Assembly (NCBI GenBank): GCA_963777045.1
Contig: CAVZPD010000007.1
Location: forward strand, 1 to 64,000
Origin: JAPSGM01 sp963777045
GTDB taxonomy: Bacteria > Chloroflexota > Limnocylindria > QHBO01
Length of the DNA stretch: 64,000 nucleotides
Reading direction: 5' to 3'
The translations under genes were made by a program, and so were the position numbers. Positions 1 to 6,217 of the stretch are shown here, in pieces. Numbering within the stretch: position 1 is the first letter of the stretch; each line of letters opens with the position of its first letter. A model generated the notes under the pieces. The model was given only the letters and a program-made list of their open reading frames with translations, was not told the DNA's origin and searched no databases.

Positions 1-182
1 CTCCTTTCGATCAGCGACAGTGACTAGCTTTTCGCCATTGACGGCGCGAGTTTCGTCGCCGGCTCCCCTTTTGGAACCACGCGACGGCCGCCCGCAACGG
101 CCAGTCAGCTGTTACTCGGGACAGCTCACTGCCGCAACTCCTAGTCGGGACAGGGTGCGAAGTAGGGAGGAGTGTCCTTGGG

Positions 183-710
183 CTACTTCTGAACGGCCTT
201 GGCGATCTTCTCCAGAGCGTCCGATACCTTCTTCGGATAGTCCGGCTGCAGGCGCTCCTGTGACTCCTTCACCAGGCGCCACCATGCCGACATCGGCATC
301 ACCTCGTCGAAGTCGATGGGATCGCCAAGCGCGTTCCGACAACTGCCGCGCACACGAAGCGTGGTGAACCGTTCGCTGAGCTGGGTCATCGTGGCGAAGG
401 ATTTCCCTTCTTTCAGGAAGAACTGATGCGTTTCCCCGGGAGCAAGTACCGGAGCTCTCCACTCGCGCGCATGTCCTTTGCCAGGCTCAAGCCACATTTC
501 GAGTTGAACATCGAGTGCCGCACCGGGACCAGCATTCGTTACAGCAGGCATTAGGACGTCCGGGACTAGGTAGGCCATCATGGGGACAACCTTTGGCAAC
601 ACGGCGATGGCGCGTGCCTCCCGCATCGACGCTGCCATTCGGTAGGTCTGCCATGCGTAGAAAGCAGTCATTGCCAGGAGGCCAAGGGTCAACCACTCGA
701 GGGGCTGCAT
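183..710 (-). CDS. Membrane-anchored protein of unknown function
   Basis: This is a 175-residue protein not recognised as a named family. Residues 5-20 are a hydrophobic segment that fits a single membrane anchor with a short N-terminus. A basic, helix-prone linker follows, and then a soluble domain of beta character (about residues 45-125) containing the pattern N-A-G-P-G-A-A. That pattern is common in small exported or membrane-tethered Ig-like hypotheticals. The reading frame extends upstream to 821, but that would run into the divergent gene starting at 780, so the ATG at 710 was chosen. It is divergent from the AlbA_2 gene, with about 70 bp between the two starts for shared control. It lies in the accessory segment left of the tRNA-Ser remnant and may be element cargo. 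The function is unknown. Confidence 0.6.
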   Translation of the reverse strand: MQPLEWLTLGLLAMTAFYAWQTYRMAASMREARAIAVLPKVVPMMAYLVPDVLMPAVTNAGPGAALDVQLEMWLEPGKGHAREWRAPVLAPGETHQFFLKEGKSFATMTQLSERFTTLRVRGSCRNALGDPIDFDEVMPMSAWWRLVKESQERLQPDYPKKVSDALEKIAKAVQK

Positions 711-779
711 AGCGTGATGATAGGTGCGCCGTGCCGAGAGCGGTGAGCTGCGAGTAGGATTCTGCGGCGGAGGCAGAAA

Positions 780-1853
780 GTGGTGCCTTTCGATCGCCAG
801 TGGCCAGAGCTTGAGGTCCATGACGTTCAGCAGTTCCTCGTGAGCGCTGAGGACGAAGGCCTTACCTGGGAAGCAAAGACCGATGGCGCTGAGCGAGTGC
901 GACCGGCAAGCGTGGCGAAGGCCGTCTGCGGGTTCGCGAATAGCGATTACGGAGGATATTTGCTCCTAGGCGCGGCTCGCGAAGATGGTGCTTGGGTCCT
1001 ATCTGGGCTTGAACCGCGAGAACCGGACTTGACCACTTGGGCTAGCAGCGCCATCAGCGCCGGGGTAAGGCCGCTCCCGCGGTGGGATGTGAAGACCTAT
1101 TCGCTGGAGAATGGTCGCAACTGCGCCGTGATCCGAGTCTGGCCGGCCGTCGACGGTCCCCGTCTGGCCAACTCCGGGATTCTGTATCTCCGCGTAAGTG
1201 GAGCGACCATTCCCGTAACCGACCCGGCTTTGATCGAGCGGCTGTGGCGCCGTGGTCAGGCGGCTCTGGATCGTGCCGAGATGCTTGCGAAGCGCGATAT
1301 TGACCTTCTCATTCCGGGACCCGCGCCAACTGAACGGGATATCACCCTGAAGGTGACGGTTGTTCCCGTGACGGGAGCTGAAGACATCGCAGGGACGATC
1401 TTCCGCCTGAGCTATGCGCAGAAGCTCTGGGACCTACTCATCACGCATGTGCCGCCGGATCCAGTCCAGTTCCTCCGGCGAGATGGGTTGATCGGCCAAG
1501 ACTTCATTTCGCAATGGGCGGTCTCTGGCTTCACGTCCCATGCGGCAGTGATGGCAATCGCCCGATGGGACGGCTCCATCACGGTGGGGGATGCAGACCG
1601 TAACGGCGTTGAACCAGGTGAAAGGTGGCGGCCGCCGACCCTTCGTCGGGTCGAACAGTTCGTAAAGGTGGCGTCGGAGGCAGCGACTGGAATGGGCGGG
1701 TTCGGCAGGGCCTTCTTGGCAATACGTGCCCATCCCGAGCACCTGATCGCACGGTGGATCGACCTGGATAGCCCGTCAGCGAACCTGGATTCGATCGGCC
1801 GGGAGCTGGATCGTATCGCTGGACGCGGGTCGTGGGAGCCGGAACCGGAGTGA
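780..1853 (+). CDS. AlbA_2 (Schlafen AlbA_2-like) domain protein
   Basis: This 357-residue protein opens with an AlbA_2 domain (about residues 15-150). The visible signs are a conserved E-x-K context (T-W-E-A-K), a F-A-N-S-D-Y-G-G-Y-L-L-L-G core, and a strand near residue 135 that reads Y-L-R-V-S. AlbA_2 domains are putative nucleic-acid-binding modules, seen in transcriptional regulators, Schlafen-like proteins and defence-associated proteins of mobile elements. The C-terminal 200 residues show no family I recognise. The start is GTG at 780 (a second GTG is at 783), preceded by GGAGG about 10 bases upstream. The last bases overlap a 13-base sequence that is repeated at 143-155. It lies inside the presumed integrated element. 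Its role may be regulation or defence; I infer this only from the family. Confidence 0.75.
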   Translation: MVPFDRQWPELEVHDVQQFLVSAEDEGLTWEAKTDGAERVRPASVAKAVCGFANSDYGGYLLLGAAREDGAWVLSGLEPREPDLTTWASSAISAGVRPLPRWDVKTYSLENGRNCAVIRVWPAVDGPRLANSGILYLRVSGATIPVTDPALIERLWRRGQAALDRAEMLAKRDIDLLIPGPAPTERDITLKVTVVPVTGAEDIAGTIFRLSYAQKLWDLLITHVPPDPVQFLRRDGLIGQDFISQWAVSGFTSHAAVMAIARWDGSITVGDADRNGVEPGERWRPPTLRRVEQFVKVASEAATGMGGFGRAFLAIRAHPEHLIARWIDLDSPSANLDSIGRELDRIAGRGSWEPEPE

Positions 1854-2052
1854 GTCGGGACAGGGCCACCAGACGGCACAAGCCCAAGCTTGCGCCGCAT
1901 CTGCTAACCCGCGCCCTGCACCTGTCGCAGGGCCACCTGGTGGTCAGCGAGGGGCGGCTTGCAGACCGGCAGTTGGATGACGACGCGGGCGTACGCCGGC
2001 AATCGAACCACACCTTGACTATGGTCACCCCAGCGGACGAGACTGCCCGCGG

Positions 2053-2580
2053 ATGGGCGTGCGCGTACTACTGGTGTCCAGCATCCTCTTGTTGCTCACC
2101 GCATTTCACCCTGGGGCTGCGGCGGGCGTCGAAGCGACCGCGACGCGTGTGGATGTCACCCTCCGATTCGGCGCTGGTTGTCAAGGGTCGGGCCGGATCG
2201 AGATCGTCGACCTACCGGGCCATCGGGCGTGGATGGTGGAAGGCGGACCGCCACACCTTGATCGGTACGTCCAAGAAGTGCAGTGGCATACGGGAACTGT
2301 CATCCACATCGCGGGGTCCTTCAGCGGAGCGGCGACCCCAGTCCTGGTTCTCACCGACCTCGGCTCGGTGGAGCTAGTTGAGATCGAGCTCAGCCCCTGG
2401 CCAGGCCCGTTCCCTGGGCCCGACGCCTTCCAGGTGAGCTGTCAACGCGACACGATGGCTGCAATGCCTGACACCGCCATGCGCCAATCAAGCCCGCCAG
2501 TTGCCTTTGCGGGAATGATTCTCCTCGCAGCAGGTCTCGCCGCTTTCCTGAGGAAGGCGCGCGGTCGAGACGGCGCCTAG
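2053..2580 (+). CDS. Secreted or surface-anchored protein of unknown function
   Basis: This 175-residue protein has a signal peptide (residues 1-25, hydrophobic core L-L-V-S-S-I-L-L-L-L-T, cleavage probably after A-A-A-G). A small extracellular beta-type domain follows, with two cysteines that could pair (about residues 42 and 133). The C-terminus is one transmembrane helix (about residues 149-165) followed by the basic tail R-K-A-R-G-R, giving a type I membrane topology. No family was recognised. It is the last protein gene before the tRNA-Ser remnant, so it may be cargo of the same integrated element. The gap before it (1854-2052) shows nothing identifiable. Confidence 0.6.
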   Translation: MGVRVLLVSSILLLLTAFHPGAAAGVEATATRVDVTLRFGAGCQGSGRIEIVDLPGHRAWMVEGGPPHLDRYVQEVQWHTGTVIHIAGSFSGAATPVLVLTDLGSVELVEIELSPWPGPFPGPDAFQVSCQRDTMAAMPDTAMRQSSPPVAFAGMILLAAGLAAFLRKARGRDGA

Positions 2581-2750
2581 TCGCGGACTCTCCGCCGGGG
2601 GAACTTGGCACTGGAACATGCATGGAGCACCCGTCCGGCAGCAACGCCGGCAGCAACAGGGGTGAACGGACCCGGCTTTGCTGTCTTCGCAGACCGTCGA
2701 TTCGTGCGCGAATGGGTCGTCGGCGAACGTGGGCGCACGCTATGGCTGGC

Positions 2751-2809
2751 CCTTGAAAACCGCTGAGGGTGCAAGCCCTCCGGGGGTTCGAATCCCTCCC
2801 CCTCCGCCA
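2751..2809 (+). tRNA. 3' half of tRNA-Ser(UGA), 5' half missing
   Basis: The sequence runs from the anticodon loop (C-T-T-G-A-A-A, anticodon TGA) through a long class II variable arm (GAGGG/CCCTC), a T arm with TTCGAAT and the 3' acceptor strand CCCCTCC-G-CCA. The bases before the loop do not pair with ACCGC after it. No GGAGGGG acceptor strand or D arm exists upstream. Identity from the anticodon loop to the 3' end, with nothing before it, is the classic product of tyrosine-recombinase integration into a tRNA gene. Given the orientation, the intact copy should lie left of the window. Confidence 0.8.
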
Positions 2810-2827
2810 ATCGCTTGGAACACGATG

Positions 2828-2856
2828 AGAGACCCGGCCGCATGGGCCGGGTCTCT
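2828..2856. terminator. Strong hairpin, probable terminator
   Basis: A perfect 12-bp inverted repeat (AGAGACCCGGCC / GGCCGGGTCTCT) surrounds a 5-base loop, just after the tRNA-Ser remnant and just downstream of the lipoprotein gene on the minus strand. There is no clear T-run, so termination efficiency is uncertain. It may serve both directions. Confidence 0.6.
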
Positions 2857-2880
2857 GCGCTGTGCTGATGGGCCTGGCCC

Positions 2881-3336
2881 TCAGCCGTTGATCTCGACGC
2901 AGACCGGCGACTGGCTCAGCGTGTCGTCCAGCGAGCACTGCGTGGCGGCCCAGGTCTGAAGCTCCTGGGTGTCGAGGTTCGGCATCGCGCTCTGCGCCTG
3001 GTCGAGCCAGTCACTCTGCGAGTCGCAGTCGTTGAGCGTCTGGCTCACCTCATTGGCGATGGCCTCGAGATCGCTGATGCTGCTGATGGTCGACGTGTCG
3101 ACCGCATCCCAGCTATCAGCGCAGGCAGCGCCCGTCATGTTCTCTGACGCGTCGGCGCTCTCCATTGGGCTCGCCATCATGGACTCATCGGTCGACATGC
3201 CTGCCGAGTGTTCGGCGGAGGGCGCCATCGACTCGGACTGGCCGATGGACTCCAGCGGCTGCTCGCTTGGCGAGCTTGCGCCGAGGCTGCAGGCGGAGAG
3301 CAGTCCTGCGAGCAGGACAGCGGATAGGAACTTCAT
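2881..3336 (-). CDS. Putative lipoprotein, paralogue of the upstream gene
   Basis: This 151-residue exported lipoprotein has a signal with lipobox L-L-S-A-C (C at about residue 16). A Ser/Met-rich low-complexity linker (residues 20-65) follows, then a small helical domain with four cysteines in a fixed pattern (C-A-D-S-W, L-N-D-C, T-Q-C-S-L-D-D, P-V-C) that probably form two disulfides. The start is the ATG at 3336, with GAGGGG upstream; the longer open frame to 3513 has no signal. It is about 45% identical by eye to the gene at 3444-3884, so the two are a tandem duplication. No function is known. The hydrophilic linker suggests a surface-tethered domain held away from the membrane. Confidence 0.75.
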   Translation of the reverse strand: MKFLSAVLLAGLLSACSLGASSPSEQPLESIGQSESMAPSAEHSAGMSTDESMMASPMESADASENMTGAACADSWDAVDTSTISSISDLEAIANEVSQTLNDCDSQSDWLDQAQSAMPNLDTQELQTWAATQCSLDDTLSQSPVCVEING

Positions 3337-3443
3337 GGGTTGATCCCCTCTAACTGGAATTTCGTTGGTGGTACACCGCACCCGGCGCAACTTCCGTGCC
3401 GGACCGCCGGCCATGGGCCAGGCTGCCCTGGCTTCGATTGGCC

Positions 3444-3884
3444 CTAGGCGAAGTCGTTGCAGACCGGGGAGTTGCTGATGGCGTCGTCGAGCGTGCACTG
3501 GCCCGAGGCCCACGCCTCGAGGTCACCGGGGTCGAGCATGGGGAGCGCCTCGCTTGCCGCGTTCTGCCAATCGGCCACGCTGCCGCAGTCCTCGAAGGTG
3601 GGCCGCAGCTGGTCGCCAAGGTCGACCAGGTCGCCGATCGTCTCGACGCTGCCGACATCGACCGACTGCCACGCATCCTCGCATGCCTGGCTCGTCATCC
3701 CGGAGGATGCAGGGCTCTCCTGCCCGGTGGCGGGCGATGTGCTTGGAGAAGTGGAGGCACCCTCGGACGGCGCCATCGACTCGGACTGGCCAATGGACTG
3801 CAGCGGCTGCTCGCTCGGTGAGCTCGCGCCGAGACTGCAGGCGGAGAGCAATCCCACCATCAGGACTGCGATCAGGTGCTTCAT
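3444..3884 (-). CDS. Putative lipoprotein, tandem paralogue
   Basis: This 146-residue lipoprotein starts at the ATG at 3884, after GAAGGGA. The signal ends in the lipobox L-L-S-A-C-S-L-G and is followed by a Ser/Thr/Pro linker. The C-terminal domain keeps the four cysteines of its neighbour (Q-A-C-E-D-A-W, F-E-D-C, G-Q-C-T-L-D-D, P-V-C). The first 40 residues, including S-L-G-A-S-S-P-S-E-Q-P-L, are nearly identical to the downstream paralogue, while the linkers differ in length and sequence. That pattern fits duplication followed by loss of constraint in the linker. The two genes share a strand with about 107 bp between them and may be co-transcribed. Function unknown. Confidence 0.75.
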   Translation of the reverse strand: MKHLIAVLMVGLLSACSLGASSPSEQPLQSIGQSESMAPSEGASTSPSTSPATGQESPASSGMTSQACEDAWQSVDVGSVETIGDLVDLGDQLRPTFEDCGSVADWQNAASEALPMLDPGDLEAWASGQCTLDDAISNSPVCNDFA

Positions 3885-4000
3885 GGAGTGAATTCCCTTC
3901 GTGAACGGATTCGTGCTGTAGTGACCTCCGGTTCGCAAAGACCATGCCGAAACGGCGGGCGGTTCATCCGTTCCCGGCGCGGCCCCGTATGCTTGTCGTG

Positions 4001-4402
4001 ATGACCGATTTCATCGTTGCCTTCGTGGCCGCGCTGGTGGCCATGGCCGTCGTGGACGGCGTCTGGCTTGGCGTCGTTGCCCGCGGCCTCTACCGCCGGC
4101 ACCTCGGATTCCTGATGGCCGAACGCCCGAACTGGACCGCCGCCGTTGCCTTCTACCTGCTCTACGTCCTGGGCGTGACGATCTTCGCGGTGCTGCCGGC
4201 GATCGATGCGCAGGCGGTGGGGGAGGCGGCCTGGCGCGGGGCGCTCTTCGGGCTGGTCGCCTATGCCACCTACGACCTCACCAATGCCGCCACGGTTCGC
4301 GGCTGGCCGGGCACGATCACGCTGGTCGACATGGCGTGGGGCACGGTGCTGACCACCGTGGTCGCCAGCGCGTCGGCGTTCGTCGCGATCCTGCTGCTCT
4401 AG
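4001..4402 (+). CDS. DUF2177 family membrane protein
   Basis: This 133-residue integral membrane protein has four predicted helices. Features of DUF2177 are the first helix with D-G-V-W-L-G, the R-x-x-Y-R-R-H-L-G segment after it, and the Y-A-T-Y-D-L-T-N motif about residue 90, followed by a D-x-A-W-G turn in the last helix. The biochemical role of the family is unknown. The ATG at 4001 was chosen because hydrophobicity and family similarity begin there; the open frame from 3944 adds only basic, proline-rich residues. It is divergent from the lipoprotein pair and convergent with tdk, so it is probably monocistronic. Confidence 0.8.
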   Translation: MTDFIVAFVAALVAMAVVDGVWLGVVARGLYRRHLGFLMAERPNWTAAVAFYLLYVLGVTIFAVLPAIDAQAVGEAAWRGALFGLVAYATYDLTNAATVRGWPGTITLVDMAWGTVLTTVVASASAFVAILLL

Positions 4403-4439
4403 CACGCCCCCGACGACCGGCGCTACGGTCGTATGGCGC

Positions 4440-5021
4440 TCAGCCGGAGGTGGGCACCTCGTGGTGAAGCCGGCAGCGCGCCTCGTACGCTTCGTCGCCC
4501 ATCCCGCCGATCACGATCAGCGGCGAGTCGGCGGACGCCGGCGCTCCGTCGATGAGGCGCTGGGTGCGGGTGGCCGGCTCACCGCAGACCATGCAGATGG
4601 CGGTCAGCTTGGTGACCTGGTCGGCGAGCGCCATGAGCCGCGGCATCGGCCCGAATGGGATCCCTCGGAAGTCGCGGTCGAGGCCGGTGACCAGCACCTG
4701 CTTGCCGGCGTCCGCCAGGCGCTCGACGACCTCGGGCAACCGCTCGTCGAAGAACTGCCCCTCCTCGATGGCCACGATATCGGCGTCGCCCACCACCGCC
4801 TCGATCTCGCTGGCGTCTTCCACCGTGGCGGCCTGGTGCTGCGCCCCGGAGCGAGAGACGACGGTGATCGCATCGGTGCGGGTGTCCATTCGCGGCTTGA
4901 CCAACAGCACCCGGCGTCCGGCGATCGAGAACCGCCGCAGGAGGCGGAGCATCTCGTCGGTCTTGCCGCAGAACATGCAGCCGCAGATGACGTGGACCCA
5001 GCCGGCGGTGTAGAACATCAA
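4440..5021 (-). CDS. tdk: Thymidine kinase (type II)
   Basis: This enzyme phosphorylates thymidine to dTMP in the salvage pathway. The 193-residue protein matches the family length. The P-loop is at residues 14-21 (G-C-M-F-C-G-K-T), where the usual Pro and Ser of G-P-M-F-S-G-K-T are both cysteine. The Walker B/catalytic segment is at 81-91 (D-I-V-A-I-E-E-G-Q-F-F), with the general base probably E87. The structural zinc site is C143, C146, C183 and H186 (C-x2-C and C-x2-H). The lasso region 147-165 and a thymidine-binding G-G near 172 are present. Two adjacent ATG codons (5021 and 5018) are possible starts. It follows aroE on the same strand by 25 bp, so the two are probably co-transcribed. 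Confidence 0.93.
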   Translation of the reverse strand: MMFYTAGWVHVICGCMFCGKTDEMLRLLRRFSIAGRRVLLVKPRMDTRTDAITVVSRSGAQHQAATVEDASEIEAVVGDADIVAIEEGQFFDERLPEVVERLADAGKQVLVTGLDRDFRGIPFGPMPRLMALADQVTKLTAICMVCGEPATRTQRLIDGAPASADSPLIVIGGMGDEAYEARCRLHHEVPTSG

Positions 5022-5045
5022 GCCCGCCGCGGCAGGCCGCGCTCG

Positions 5046-5915
5046 CTAGTCGCCCAGGACGGCATCTTCGGACGGATCAAGCTCGGTGGAGAGCGCCTGG
5101 TGCATGACCTCGGCCGGCGGCTCGTGCCCAGCCAGCAGCCTGAAGGTCTCGGCCGACGATGCCAGGAAGGCCGCCCGCCCGTTGGCGACGGTCCCGCCAT
5201 GCGCCTTCACGTCGCGCATGAGCTGGGTAGTCGGGCGGTCCAGGACAAGGTCGAGGAGGTGGAGCTCCTCCGGCAGCAGTCCCTCCGGAAGCGGGCTGGC
5301 ATGGGCATCCGTGCCCGTGCTGATGGCATTGATCAGCAGGCCGGCCTTCGACAGCTCGACTTCCATGATCGTCTCGTGCCAGGGCCGGGCACGGAGCTCC
5401 ATGTGCCGGGTGTGCCGGGCGAAGTGGCTCACGACCGCCTCAGCCCGGTGCAGGTGGCGGTTGAAGAGCGCGACGTGCTGGAAGCCGCCGGCCACCAGGA
5501 CAGCGACCGCCGCCCTGGCACCCCCGCCCGCTCCGAGCACCACCGCCGCGCGCGGCCACTTTCCCTGCACCTTGGGCAAGAGCGCGGCGAGGCCGGCACG
5601 CAGCCCGTCGACGTCGCTGTTGTAGCCGCGCAGCCGATCACCGTCGCGGACCACCACGTTGACCGCCCCGGTGAGCTTCGCGTCCTCGGAGAGCACGTTC
5701 ACGAGCCCCGCCCCCTTCTCCTTGTGCGGATTGAGGACGAGGGCTCCCGCGAACTCGCCACCGTGGAGCGCCTGGATTGCGTCGGGCAGCTCGTGCGGGC
5801 GACGCTCCCAGCGCTCGATCTCGAGCTCGACGCCGGCCGCCTGGAGGGCGGCGCGCTGCACCGACTCGAAGGCGCTATGGGTGAAGGTCTGGCCGATGAT
5901 GGGTAGGCGCTGCAC
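5046..5915 (-). CDS. aroE: Shikimate dehydrogenase-like protein
   Basis: This protein probably reduces 3-dehydroshikimate to shikimate with NADPH in aromatic amino-acid synthesis. With a GTG start at 5915 it has 289 residues. The N-terminal substrate domain carries L-N-P-H-K (62-65; K65 is the expected catalytic lysine) and G-A-V-N (residues 83-86). Y-N-S-D-V-D-G (98-104) supplies the catalytic aspartate. The Rossmann glycine motif is V-L-G-A-G-G-G-A-R-A (about 126-135), followed by F-N-R at 151-153. The C-terminal N-A-I-S-T-G-T replaces the usual N-A-T-S-x-G-M. The N-terminal S-x-S substrate motif is replaced by T-H-S, so a related quinate or other substrate is possible. The start is uncertain because no clear Shine-Dalgarno precedes any candidate. 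It is upstream of tdk. Confidence 0.8.
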   Translation of the reverse strand: MQRLPIIGQTFTHSAFESVQRAALQAAGVELEIERWERRPHELPDAIQALHGGEFAGALVLNPHKEKGAGLVNVLSEDAKLTGAVNVVVRDGDRLRGYNSDVDGLRAGLAALLPKVQGKWPRAAVVLGAGGGARAAVAVLVAGGFQHVALFNRHLHRAEAVVSHFARHTRHMELRARPWHETIMEVELSKAGLLINAISTGTDAHASPLPEGLLPEELHLLDLVLDRPTTQLMRDVKAHGGTVANGRAAFLASSAETFRLLAGHEPPAEVMHQALSTELDPSEDAVLGD

Positions 5916-6029
5916 GATGGACTTTCGTTGCGGAGGGACGGGTTGAATGAGGCCGGCGCCAGCGGTCGCGAGCAGATCTCGCGTGGTTCGTCGCTCCGGT
6001 GGGCCCATGCTATCATCGGCGCCGTTCGC

Positions 6030-6122
6030 GGAGAGGTCGCATAGTGGCCTAGTGCGGCGGTTTGCTAAACCGTTGAAGGGGGTAAACCTCTTCCGAGGGT
6101 TCGAATCCCTCCCTCTCCGCCA
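6030..6122 (+). tRNA. tRNA-Ser(GCU)
   Basis: This is a class II tRNA with acceptor GGAGAGG/CCTCTCC, anticodon loop T-T-G-C-T-A-A (anticodon GCT), a long variable arm, T arm GAGGG-TTCGAAT-CCCTC and encoded CCA. A -10-like TATCAT lies at 6011-6016. It is 17 bases ahead of the tRNA-Arg gene, so the pair is probably one transcript. Confidence 0.96.
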
Positions 6123-6138
6123 CCCGATCGCGGTTCGG

Positions 6139-6214
6139 GTGCCCGTAGCTCAGTGGATAGAGCGTCAGGTTGCGGACCTGAAGGTCGGAGGTTCGAGTCC
6201 TCTCGGGCACGCCA
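6139..6214 (+). tRNA. tRNA-Arg with encoded anticodon GCG
   Basis: The cloverleaf is complete: acceptor GTGCCCG/CGGGCAC, D arm GCTC-AGTGGATA-GAGC, anticodon stem TCAGG/CCTGA around T-T-G-C-G-G-A, T arm GGAGG-TTCGAGT-CCTCT, discriminator G and encoded CCA. The anticodon is GCG, which reads CGC and CGU. Arginine identity is supported by A20 in the D loop and C35. Nearly all bacteria encode ACG here and convert A34 to inosine with TadA. This gene needs no such editing. Confidence 0.95.
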
Positions 6215-6217
6215 CCC

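Noticed and set aside
2735..2809. A complete tRNA-Ser gene
   Set aside because: No D arm or 5' acceptor strand exists, and the anticodon stem does not pair. Only the 3' half is real.
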